DNA of 49,282 bases from assembly GCA_022837595.1 (NCBI GenBank), contig JALHFX010000007.1, positions 1 to 49,282 of the forward strand. Direction: 5' to 3'. The notes below the pieces were generated by a model. It was not told the origin of the DNA and searched no databases. It was given only the letters and a program-made list of their open reading frames with translations. Made by a program: the position numbers and the translations under genes. Below, in pieces: positions 33,335 through 41,081 of the stretch (position 1 is the stretch's first letter; every line of letters begins with the position of its first letter). The stretch is from Propionibacterium sp. (lineage in GTDB: Bacteria > Actinomycetota > Actinomycetes > Propionibacteriales > Propionibacteriaceae).

Positions 33335-35122
33335 TCAGAGCGGAGCCCACTCGGGGCCGGTTTCGCCGAGCGAATCGTCCAGCTTGCGGAACAGTGGGGT
33401 CGGTTTGGCCAGTGGGATGCCGACGCCGATCGGACGAGACTCCCAGCGGGCCTGCTCCCCCGCGTAATCGCCGGTGAGGATCGGATAGCTCGGGGTACCT
33501 GGGCCCTCGTCGACCTCTAGGATCTTGGGCTGAGCCGCCCAGACGCCCTCACCGCCGAGCAGTTCGAAAACGCGCTGCGCCGAGTGCGGCAAGAACGGTG
33601 TCAAGAGCGTATTGGCGTCGGAGACGACTTGCAGCGCGACGTGCAGCACGGTGTCGCGGCGGTCAGTATCGTCCTTCAGCTTCCACGGCTCGGTCTGCGA
33701 GAGATACTGATTGGCCGAACTGACGACCCGCATCGCCTCGGTGATGGCCTGCTTGAATTTGTGCTGGCTCAGCAAGCCACCAATGACATCGAAGGCCGCC
33801 TTGCTGGCGTCCAGGAGTTCTTGGTCAACGGGCAGCAACTCGTGGCAGGGCGGGATGGCGCCGTTATTCTTTTTGGCCATCGACACCGACCGATTCACCA
33901 GATTGCCCCACTCGTTCGCCAATTCGGTGTTGTTGCGGCGGACGAACTCGTCCCAGGTGAAATCGGTGTCGCGTGCCTCGGGGCCGGCCACCGAAATATA
34001 GTAACGCAGCGAATCCGGCCCGAACTCACGCAGGAAATCTCCGACATAGATGACGTGCCCGTGCGAGGTATCGACCTTCGAGCCCTTCATCGTGAGGAAC
34101 TCGGAGCTCACCACCTCGGTGGGCAGGTCGAGGGTGCCGAACCATTCGCTCGGCTCGCCGCCCCGGCTGCCCTGGCCGTTGGCGCCCAGCAGCATGGACG
34201 GCCAGATGACCGAGTGGAAGACGATATTGTCCTTGCCCATGAACATGTAGCAACGCGCGTTGTCATCGGTCCACCATTTGCGCCAGGCCTCGGGATCGCC
34301 GGTGCGCTTCGCCCATTCGATGGACGCGGAAAGATATCCGGTGACCGCGTCGAACCAGACGTAGATGCGCTTCATATCCTCGCCCTCCCAATCCTCGACG
34401 GGGATACGAACGCCCCAGTCGAGATCGCGAGTAATCGCGCGCGCCTTGAGTTCCTTGACGTAGTTGAAACTGAAATTCAAAACATTAGGACGCCAGTCTT
34501 GGCGGGTGTCGAGCCATTCCTTCAATTGATCTGCCAGCGCCGGCAAATCAAGGAAAAAGTGCTCGGTCTCGCGGAACTCGGGCGTTTCGCCGTTGATGCG
34601 GCTGTGCGGGTTGATCAGATCGATCGGATCGAGCTGGTTGCCGCAGTTGTCACACTGGTCGCCGCGAGCGAATTCGAATTTGCAGATCGGGCAGGTGCCC
34701 TCGATATAACGGTCTGGCAGGGTGCGCCCGGTGGACGGCGAGATTGCTCCCATCAGGGTCTTCTGCACGATGTAGCCGTTTCGGTGCAGGACCCGGAACA
34801 TCTCCTGAACGACTTCGGCGTGGTTCGCGGTCGTGGTGCGCGTGTAGAGGTCGTAGCTGAGCCCGAGACCTTGAAGATCGTCGACGATGATGCGGTGGTA
34901 TTTGTCGGCCGCCTCTTGCGGAGTGAGGTTCTCGGCCTCGGCTTTGACCTGAATAGCGGTGCCGTGTTCGTCGGAGCCGGAAACCAGCAGCACATCATGG
35001 CCCGACATTCGCATGTACCGCGCGAAAACGTCCGAGGGCACTCCGAAGCCGGAGACGTGCCCGATATGACGCGGCCCGTTAGCGTAGGGCCAGGCAGCAG
35101 TAGCAAGAATGTGAGCGCACAT
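33335..35122 (-). CDS. metG: Methionyl-tRNA synthetase
   Basis: 595 residues, class Ia synthetase: HIGH motif in 'YANGPRHIGHVSG', 'SGSDEHGTA', a zinc knuckle ('CPICKFEFARGDQCDNC'), 'VWFDAVTGYLSA' and the anticodon domain 'FTWDEFVRRNNTELANEWGNLVNR'. The KMSKS-type loop reads 'GSKVDTSHG', while relatives I recall have GSKFSTS or GSKFSSS. ATG 35122 lies 7 nt after TAGACT (35130-35135); upstream starts fall within or before the promoter. First gene of metG - sirtuin - AKR - ilvA. Confidence 0.95.
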   Translation of the reverse strand: MCAHILATAAWPYANGPRHIGHVSGFGVPSDVFARYMRMSGHDVLLVSGSDEHGTAIQVKAEAENLTPQEAADKYHRIIVDDLQGLGLSYDLYTRTTTANHAEVVQEMFRVLHRNGYIVQKTLMGAISPSTGRTLPDRYIEGTCPICKFEFARGDQCDNCGNQLDPIDLINPHSRINGETPEFRETEHFFLDLPALADQLKEWLDTRQDWRPNVLNFSFNYVKELKARAITRDLDWGVRIPVEDWEGEDMKRIYVWFDAVTGYLSASIEWAKRTGDPEAWRKWWTDDNARCYMFMGKDNIVFHSVIWPSMLLGANGQGSRGGEPSEWFGTLDLPTEVVSSEFLTMKGSKVDTSHGHVIYVGDFLREFGPDSLRYYISVAGPEARDTDFTWDEFVRRNNTELANEWGNLVNRSVSMAKKNNGAIPPCHELLPVDQELLDASKAAFDVIGGLLSQHKFKQAITEAMRVVSSANQYLSQTEPWKLKDDTDRRDTVLHVALQVVSDANTLLTPFLPHSAQRVFELLGGEGVWAAQPKILEVDEGPGTPSYPILTGDYAGEQARWESRPIGVGIPLAKPTPLFRKLDDSLGETGPEWAPL

Positions 35123-35206
35123 GGGCATCAGTCTAGGGGTTCGGCGATAGTACACCGTTCGGGGTTCATTGGTTGCCGATGCCGATGTGCGTTCACTACG
35201 GCCGGT

Positions 35207-36091
35207 CTAGGTTCGGCGTGAAGACCGTCCCGACTTCTCCACCAGCCTCCAAATCAGCGGAGTCAAGATCAGCTGCATCGCCAGATCGAGCTTGCCACCG
35301 GGGATCACGATGCTGTTGGCTCGCGACATGAACGACCCGTCGATCATCGAGCGAAGGTAGGGGAAGTCGATCCCCCGTGGATCGGCGAATCGAATCACCA
35401 CCATCGACTCGTCCGCGGTGGGGATCCACCTAGCGATGAACGGATTCGAGGTATCCACCATCGGAACCCGCTGGAAATTGACGTGCGTATTGGCGAACTG
35501 CGGGCAAATGTAATGCACATAGTCGGGCATCCGCCGCAGAATGGTGTCGGTCACCGCCTCGGTGGAATAACCGCGCGCTGAGCGGTCCCGGTGAATCTTC
35601 TGGATCCATTCCAGGTTGATGATCGGCACGACACCGATACGCAGATCGGCGTACCGCGCGACATCCACGGTGTCGGTCTGCACTGCACCGTGTAAGCCTT
35701 CGTAGTACAGCAGATCGCTGCCCTCGGGCAGGTCACGCCAGGGAGTGAAGGTGCCCGGCGGCTGCCCATACTCTTCGGCCTCGCGATCGTCGTGGACATA
35801 GTCGCGGACCCGACCGGTGCCGGTCTCGCCATACTCGCGGAACAGTGCCTCCAACTCTGGGAAAAGATTGGCGCGCGGACCGAAGTGGCTGAACTCGTTG
35901 TCCCCCGCAGCGAGGGCTTCAGCGCCGGCTTTGCGCATCCCCGCCCTGTCATAGCGGTGGAAGGAGTCCCCACGCACGATAGCCGCGGTAACTTTCTCGC
36001 GGGCGAAGATCTGTTCAAAGGTGTCGGTAACCGTGCTGGTGCCGGCCCCGGACGAGCCGGTCACTGCCACGACCGGATGTTTTATTGACAT
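35207..36091 (-). CDS. cbbP: Phosphoribulokinase, class I (proteobacterial type)
   Basis: 294 residues. P-loop 'GSSGAGTST', catalytic-base segment 'GDSFHRYDRAGM', 'SHFGPRANLFPELE', 'LLYYEGLHGAV', 'VINLEWIQKIHRDRSARGYS', 'QRVPMVDTSNPFIARWIPT' and 'GGKLDLAMQLILTPLI' track the Rhodobacter-type octameric enzyme nearly block for block. Reaction: ribulose-5-phosphate + ATP to ribulose-1,5-bisphosphate, the RuBisCO substrate. All expected catalytic residues are present. Starts 29 nt after the FBPase-like gene with GAGGAG before the ATG; last gene of the cbb operon. Confidence 0.96.
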   Translation of the reverse strand: MSIKHPVVAVTGSSGAGTSTVTDTFEQIFAREKVTAAIVRGDSFHRYDRAGMRKAGAEALAAGDNEFSHFGPRANLFPELEALFREYGETGTGRVRDYVHDDREAEEYGQPPGTFTPWRDLPEGSDLLYYEGLHGAVQTDTVDVARYADLRIGVVPIINLEWIQKIHRDRSARGYSTEAVTDTILRRMPDYVHYICPQFANTHVNFQRVPMVDTSNPFIARWIPTADESMVVIRFADPRGIDFPYLRSMIDGSFMSRANSIVIPGGKLDLAMQLILTPLIWRLVEKSGRSSRRT

Positions 36092-36120
36092 GACGTTCTC
36101 CTCAGTTCAGGGTCGCCTGA

Positions 36121-37158
36121 TCAGTCGACGAACAGGGTGCGGTTATGGAAAAGCGGGTGCGCATATTCCCGGTCAGCGTCCTGCTCCTCTTCGAAGTAGC
36201 GGCTGATACGGTCCACTTCACCGACGCAACCCAAGAAGAGCGGCACCCGGGTATTCAGGGATTCGGGGACGACCTCGAGCACCCGTTGGGTACCTGTCAC
36301 CGCAGCGCCACCGGCCTGCTCTGCCAGGAACGCCAGGGGTGCGGCGGTATGCAACAACGGAGCCAGCCAAGTACCCGGCTTGTCAGTCTCCGGGACGAGG
36401 AAGAGCCCGCCGCTGGTCAGGACACGGTAGGCGCCGACCAGGGCGGACGCATTCCAGCGCATGACGAAGTCGCGACCTCTTGGCCCTTCAGCGCCCAGCA
36501 CGCATTCTTCGACGTAGCGTTTCACCGCACCCGGCCAGTGCGGCGCGTCAGCCGGGTTGATGGCGAAGATCGGGCGGTCCAACGGTATCTTCACCTGGGG
36601 CCGGGTCAAGACGAAGTTACCGACCTCACGATCGAACGTGAAGCAGTCCACGCCGTTTCCGGTGGTCAAGGTCAAGACCGTCCGGGGCCCGTAGAGTGCT
36701 ACCCCGGCAGCACACAGGTTCGTCCCCGGCTGCAGGAAGTCCTCCTCGGTGCACGGCCCGCTGGTCTCGCGTTCGAGAACCGCGAAGGCCGCGCCCACCG
36801 GCAGATTGTCGGACAGGTTCGTCATACCGTGCATCGCTTCGAAAACCAGCAGGTAGCGTCCCGAAGCAGAAACCTGCTGGATCTTGCTCGAGCCCGCCAA
36901 CGAAACGCCCGCCAACTGCTCAATCGAATCGGTCTGCTTCAGTAGTGCGTTGGTCGCGAGTCGTCGCAAAGTGCGTCGTAGCTGCTCATCGCTGGGTATC
37001 TGATCGTCGGTTGACTCCATGATCAACGGTCCCCGGGCGACCATCGAGGCGGTCAGCTTGATTGCGACCGAGGTCGCGGCCAAGATCCGGGCGAGTCCGC
37101 TCTTTCCGTCGCGAACACCGATATCCAGCATGAATTGGGTCAGAGTTCTGGGTGCCAT
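36121..37158 (-). CDS. FBPase-fold protein (class I) lacking metal-binding residues
   Basis: 345 residues. Clear class I fructose-1,6-bisphosphatase homology: 'EEDFLQPGTNLCAAGVALYGPRT', 'GAEGPRGRDFVMRWNASALVGAYR', 'GGLFLVP', 'PLAFLAEQAGGAAVTG', 'VPLFLG'. The catalytic signature DPLDGSSN is replaced by EAMHGMTN (107-114), the CEEEDE loop by AGVSLAGSSK (83-92) and the metal-binding Glu of YECNPMAF is gone (HTAAPLAF, 270-277); a substrate-binding Asn/Tyr segment is also changed (NPADAP, 201-206). The open frame is complete and well formed, with AGGAGGGCC before ATG 37158, 26 nt after cbbM, so it is expressed, not an obvious pseudogene. Probably not an ordinary FBPase; role unknown (regulatory, scaffold or altered catalysis). 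Confidence 0.85.
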   Translation of the reverse strand: MAPRTLTQFMLDIGVRDGKSGLARILAATSVAIKLTASMVARGPLIMESTDDQIPSDEQLRRTLRRLATNALLKQTDSIEQLAGVSLAGSSKIQQVSASGRYLLVFEAMHGMTNLSDNLPVGAAFAVLERETSGPCTEEDFLQPGTNLCAAGVALYGPRTVLTLTTGNGVDCFTFDREVGNFVLTRPQVKIPLDRPIFAINPADAPHWPGAVKRYVEECVLGAEGPRGRDFVMRWNASALVGAYRVLTSGGLFLVPETDKPGTWLAPLLHTAAPLAFLAEQAGGAAVTGTQRVLEVVPESLNTRVPLFLGCVGEVDRISRYFEEEQDADREYAHPLFHNRTLFVD

Positions 37159-37184
37159 CAGGCCCTCCTGACAACAGCGCGGCG

Positions 37185-38564
37185 TCAGCCGACGATGCCG
37201 AGTTGTTCTCGCCAACCAGGGAAGAGCCGATCGGCATCACCCGGGAAGGATTCGAAAGCACGCGCGAACTCTTGATGGTCTTTCGCCCATTCAACCGGCT
37301 CGACACCCGCAGCCCAGCACTCGTGAGCTTGACGCAACGAACGCGCGCCAGCAGCAGGGCCATCAATGTGGCCATAGGCGCCCCCACCAGCGGTGTTGAT
37401 CACATTGGCGTGACCAAGATTGGCGAAGAAACCGGGCAGGCGCAGTGCGTTCATGCCGCCAGAAACGATCGGGGTGGTCGCCCGCATCCCGTACCACTTC
37501 TGGAAGTAAGCCGGGCCCTGGTATTCCTCGCGCTCAATGATGTAGGCGATGGCTCGATCGTCGGCTGCACCCTCCATCTTGCCGTGGCCCATCGTGCCCA
37601 CGTGGATACCCGATGCTCCCTGCAAGCGGGACATCTTCGCCAGCACATAGGCCGTGTAACCGCGTTTCGAACTCGGGGAGGTGACCATGCCATGACCGGC
37701 CCGATGGTAGTGCAGGAATTGCCTCGGGAAGTTACGTCGGGCAGTGGTAACCATGCCAGGGCCGCCGACGAAACCGTCTACCAGGAAGGCCACCTTATCG
37801 GCGTCCGGACCAAAGGACTCCAGAATGAACTCGCCCCGTGCGATCATCTCAGCGTGGTCGTCAGCGGTGATATTCGCACTGAACAGTTTGGCCTCACCGG
37901 TTTCGTCCATCGCCCGCTTCATCGCGTCGTAAACCAACGGGATGGTCTTTCGCAGCGGGGAGAAGACCTGGTTGCCCTGCGGCTCATCATTCTTGATGAA
38001 GTCGCCACCCAGCCAGAACTCATAGCAAGCCTGCGCGAACGGCTCGGGGCGCAGGCCCAACTTCGGCTTCACAATCGTGCCTGCGATATAGCCGCCGTCT
38101 TCCACCGGACGACCCAGAATCCGCCAAAGCTCAGCAATATTCATCGCCGGACCGTCGAACAGCTCAATGGCGCGCCGCGGAACATAGAAGTCGTACATTT
38201 TCGCGTACGCAATGTCGCCCATGCCCTGGTTATTGCCGATGGTCAGCGTCAAGAAGGAGACCAGCATCATGCGGCCATCGATGATGTTCCGGTCGAACAA
38301 CTCGAGGGGATACGCAATCCGCACTTCCTCAGATGCCTCATCGACGTGATAGACCAGCGCGTCCACACCCTTGGTGAAATCGTCGGTCGTCGAGACTTCC
38401 ACGTTGGTTCCGGTGGACGATTCAGCTGCGAAATGGGCAGCAGCCTCCAAATAGCCGATGCCGTCCTTGGGCTTGAGTTTGTAAGCGCAAAGAATAAACC
38501 GACCGCTATCAATCAGGTCGTCTTCGCGCAAACTGAGATCGGCATAACGGGATGACTGGTCCAC
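37185..38564 (-). CDS. cbbM: RuBisCO, form II large subunit
   Basis: 459 residues, collinear with Rhodospirillum rubrum CbbM as I recall it, with no length change up to residue 370. All active-site residues fall at the same numbers: E48, T53, N54, N111, K166, K168, the carbamylated K191 with D193 and E194 ('GGDFIKNDEPQG'), H287, H321, loop-6 K329 ('GTMGHGKMEG') and S368. Carboxylates ribulose-1,5-bisphosphate to two 3-phosphoglycerates; form II enzymes work as dimers and suit low O2, high CO2. Start: GTG 38564, which gives 'MDQSSRY' as in R. rubrum and has AAGGAG 6 nt upstream; the in-frame GTG at 38582 lacks this. First gene of cbbM - FBPase-like - prk. No cbbR-like regulator is adjacent. 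Confidence 0.97.
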   Translation of the reverse strand: MDQSSRYADLSLREDDLIDSGRFILCAYKLKPKDGIGYLEAAAHFAAESSTGTNVEVSTTDDFTKGVDALVYHVDEASEEVRIAYPLELFDRNIIDGRMMLVSFLTLTIGNNQGMGDIAYAKMYDFYVPRRAIELFDGPAMNIAELWRILGRPVEDGGYIAGTIVKPKLGLRPEPFAQACYEFWLGGDFIKNDEPQGNQVFSPLRKTIPLVYDAMKRAMDETGEAKLFSANITADDHAEMIARGEFILESFGPDADKVAFLVDGFVGGPGMVTTARRNFPRQFLHYHRAGHGMVTSPSSKRGYTAYVLAKMSRLQGASGIHVGTMGHGKMEGAADDRAIAYIIEREEYQGPAYFQKWYGMRATTPIVSGGMNALRLPGFFANLGHANVINTAGGGAYGHIDGPAAGARSLRQAHECWAAGVEPVEWAKDHQEFARAFESFPGDADRLFPGWREQLGIVG

Positions 38565-38902
38565 AATGGCTCCTTGGGTCACTCGGGCGAGGTTTCCTCA
38601 GGCGAGGAGTGTTGCGTTCTCTTACATCAGTTCTGGTAGGTCAGCTCTGGTACATCAGCTCTCGTCTGTTAGTCGATGGTCACTTTCCGCCCTGACGCTC
38701 AACTGCAATTCAAGGCTCGGAACGCACTGGAGCGCTCCTTGGTTACCACCAACTGGTCGGCTGTACAACAAGGCAAGACTAGCTAAGAACACACTAAGTC
38801 CGCTAGTGATTGGCGGTATTAGATCACTGAGACATCTCGGAGCGTCTGGATTTTGCTCTCGTTTCGACCGCCCGTGGACGCTCCCGAGCGTCCGGACGAA
38901 GC
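38565..38902 (-). promoter_or_regulatory. cbbM upstream region with three 14-bp repeats
   Basis: 338 bp between the RNase H stop and cbbM. On the minus strand three direct 14-bp units, GAGCTGATGTACCA, GAGCTGACCTACCA and GAACTGATGTAAGA (38620-38661), lie 56-97 nt before the start codon, where activator or repressor sites would be. No LysR-type T-N11-A motif or unambiguous -35/-10 pair stands out. The part next to the RNase H gene holds hairpins. Confidence 0.5.
38876..38893 (-). terminator. Hairpin after the RNase H gene
   Basis: GGACGCTC-CC-GAGCGTCC is a perfect 8-bp inverted repeat 10 nt after the RNase H stop. A third arm, GGAGCGTC (38839-38846), can pair instead with 38877-38884, so two alternative hairpins exist. 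No T-run follows; termination is likely but not certain. Confidence 0.45.
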
Positions 38903-39868
38903 TCACGCAACCGGCGTTCCTTGAGCAAAAAAGAGCCGCCAGCTGCCGTCCACGCGCTGCCAAAGCGAACTGCGCAACCAACTCTGGTGAGCGCCCACCG
39001 CGCGCCACCGCAGCAAGATCACGTCATCGGAAAGCTTCTTCGAGGCGACCGACTCGAAGGTGACCCGCACCGGCAGCGGCGCGATCTCGGCCAGTAACCG
39101 ACTGCGCGTCCAAATGCGACCGGACGATCCGAACTCGCTGAACTGCGGGTGTAAGAGTTCACGTACGCGAGTAGGGTCGCGGCGCACCTTATCCGACAGC
39201 AGTTCTTTCTCGAAGCCGATCACCGCGTCGATATCGGGATCAAACTCGACGCCGAGCATCGGCTGGGCTGGCTCGGCTATGGTCGACGGCCGACGGGCCT
39301 GCTTCGTAGGCGGGCTTGCCGCGACGGCCTTCGATGACGTGCCATCGGCTTCGGCAGCAACCAGCGCCTGCTCGACGGCAGCCTCAGCAGCTTTCATCGG
39401 CCCGAATCCAGGACCACGATCAAATACGCTGTGATCACGATAGGCGGTCGCCGCGCCACGAGCGAGCCTGTCGGCAGCCTCGTTCATCGGATGCCCGGCG
39501 TGCCCTTTCACCCATTCGAAGCTGACGTCGCGACCGGCCAGTGCCTCGTCCAGGGCCTGCATCAGATCTTTGTTGAGTACTGGCTGACCGTCGGCCTTCT
39601 TCCAGCCCTTGCGCTTCCAACCTGGCATCCATTTGGTCACAGCATTGATCACGTACTGGCTGTCGCAGAGTATCTTCAATGATTCGTCTGCCAGGTGAGC
39701 GGTCGAGCGCAACAAATCGAGCACCGCATAGAGCTCGCCTCTGTTGTTGGTGCCTTCCGGCCAGCCGCCGCAGCGCCAACGATCGTCGTCGATATACCAG
39801 GCCCAACCCGAGGGACCAGGGTTTGACAAGGACGAACCGTCAGCAGCAGCGATGATCACGTGCGACAC
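38903..39868 (-). CDS. Ribonuclease HI fused to a SnoaL/DUF4440-like domain
   Basis: 321 residues. N-terminal RNase HI (1-145) with all four catalytic acids: D10 ('AADGSS'), E45 ('NNRGELYAV'), D69 ('LCDSQYV'), D133 ('NEAADRLA') plus His in 'KGHAGH'. An Ala/Pro linker (about 155-200) leads to a C-terminal domain ('FEKELLSDKVRRDPTRVRELLHPQFSEFGSSG', 'VILLRWRAVG', 'SLWQRVDGSWRLFFAQGT') typical of DUF4440/NTF2-like folds. Degrades RNA in RNA-DNA hybrids; the added domain may bind a ligand or partner. Starts 1 nt after the cytidine deaminase stop. Confidence 0.9.
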   Translation of the reverse strand: MSHVIIAAADGSSLSNPGPSGWAWYIDDDRWRCGGWPEGTNNRGELYAVLDLLRSTAHLADESLKILCDSQYVINAVTKWMPGWKRKGWKKADGQPVLNKDLMQALDEALAGRDVSFEWVKGHAGHPMNEAADRLARGAATAYRDHSVFDRGPGFGPMKAAEAAVEQALVAAEADGTSSKAVAASPPTKQARRPSTIAEPAQPMLGVEFDPDIDAVIGFEKELLSDKVRRDPTRVRELLHPQFSEFGSSGRIWTRSRLLAEIAPLPVRVTFESVASKKLSDDVILLRWRAVGAHQSWLRSSLWQRVDGSWRLFFAQGTPVA

Positions 39869-39869
39869 G

Positions 39870-40256
39870 CTAGCCCATCAGATCGTGGGGGCCGAAAGCC
39901 TGCGGCAAGATCTCGGCCATCGTCCGTATTCCCAGCGGGGTGAGGAGCTCCAGTTCGGCTCCCCCATGTTCCCACAGGAGTTGCCGGCAGCGTCCGCATG
40001 GCATGATCAACCGCCCCGACCCGTCGACGCAACAAAACGCTGTCAAACGTCCGCCACCTCCGGCGATCAGCTGCGAGATCAGCCCGCACTCGGCACACAA
40101 GGTGAGCCCATAGGAGGCGTTCTCGACATTGCATCCGACGACGATGCGTCCGTCCGCGGTCAGCGCGGCCGCCCCTACCCGGTAATCCGAATAGGGAGCG
40201 TAAGCGTGCCCGCTGATCTCGCGAGCAGCGCTCTGCAATTCGTCCCAGCGGCCCAC
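39870..40256 (-). CDS. cdd: Cytidine deaminase
   Basis: 128 residues, short homotetrameric type. 'APYSDYRVGAAALT', 'GCNVENASYGLTLCAECG' with zinc ligand C54 and catalytic E56, and 'PCGRCRQLL' with zinc ligands C87 and C90. Deaminates cytidine and deoxycytidine for pyrimidine salvage. Starts with GTG 9 nt after the encapsulin stop; apparently part of the peroxidase-encapsulin transcript. Confidence 0.94.
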   Translation of the reverse strand: MGRWDELQSAAREISGHAYAPYSDYRVGAAALTADGRIVVGCNVENASYGLTLCAECGLISQLIAGGGGRLTAFCCVDGSGRLIMPCGRCRQLLWEHGGAELELLTPLGIRTMAEILPQAFGPHDLMG

Positions 40257-40265
40257 TGCCCGAGC

Positions 40266-41081
40266 TCAGTCTTCGTCTTCGCCGACCTTCAAGACCACAC
40301 TTGCCTCCGCAGTGTAAGGAAGGAAAGTGAACGACTCCTGCAGATACAGTTCGATGCTCTCAGCGTCGTGTGAGAGGTAGCCGATCGAAAGGTCCTGCCC
40401 CAGATGCAACTCGAAGTCGCCTCCGCGGGTCGTCACGAGCAGGCCACCGCTGCGCAGCCCGGGCGCCCAGATGATCTCACCGTCGAGCATCCGCGCCAGG
40501 TGATCGACGATCGGGTAACCGTGGACGGTGGTCTCTGAAACCTCGGTGTACAGATCTGCCGAGAGCAGCAGACTGTAGGGGCCGCCAACACCGGCCAGCC
40601 GCAGTTCACTGACCGCATGCGCGACCACTTCGGTGAACTCGTCGATCTCGTTCGGCGTATCGACGGGTTCGTTGCTGCTGGTCGGCACGATTCCCTCGAT
40701 ATCGGCCGAGGGCAGTCCATGGAAGATCGCGCGATCCTCTGCCAACGCGATCTGCTGGACGGCATCCTTGACCGGCTGCCAGTCGGAATCCTCCGAGCCC
40801 CGTTCGACGTCGTCAACGGCCTCGCGGGTGACACGGAAGGGCACGCGGAGTTCGATGACATGTTTGGCGTCGCGTTGACGCGTGATGACACCGGACGCGG
40901 CCGGGGCGATCGGACGCAGATGTCCGGTGCCCACCGCAGCCAGTTCGCTGCCGTCAGGCCCGGTGACGTCAACGACCCGGCGTCCGGCGATCCAACGCTC
41001 GTAGGTGCGGCGCGCCTCGTCCTCGATCTGTTCCCAGGCAGCCTCCGTGATCGGGGCAAGCTCACGATACAGATTGTTCAC
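40266..41081 (-). CDS. Encapsulin nanocompartment shell protein (family 1)
   Basis: 271 residues, the HK97-fold linocin M18-like shell protein: 'NNLYRELAPITEAAWEQIEDEARRT' at the N-terminus, 'RVVDVTGPDG', 'GPYSLLLSADLYTEV', 'GLLVTTRGGDFELHLGQDLSIGYLSHD' and 'YLQESFTFL'. Self-assembles into icosahedral shells that enclose cargo carrying a C-terminal targeting peptide, here the DyP peroxidase upstream. The start GTG (41081) overlaps the DyP stop, and its AAAAGGAG box lies inside the codons of the DyP targeting tail. Confidence 0.95.
   Translation of the reverse strand: MNNLYRELAPITEAAWEQIEDEARRTYERWIAGRRVVDVTGPDGSELAAVGTGHLRPIAPAASGVITRQRDAKHVIELRVPFRVTREAVDDVERGSEDSDWQPVKDAVQQIALAEDRAIFHGLPSADIEGIVPTSSNEPVDTPNEIDEFTEVVAHAVSELRLAGVGGPYSLLLSADLYTEVSETTVHGYPIVDHLARMLDGEIIWAPGLRSGGLLVTTRGGDFELHLGQDLSIGYLSHDAESIELYLQESFTFLPYTAEASVVLKVGEDED

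Noticed and set aside
37152..38555. 467-codon open frame antisense to cbbM (plus strand)
   Set aside because: Shadow of a high-GC coding region; no ribosome-binding site or recognisable family, whereas cbbM on the other strand matches RuBisCO residue by residue. Similar long antisense frames cover metG (33584-35221), nifJ (23475-24734) and accD (13680-14483).
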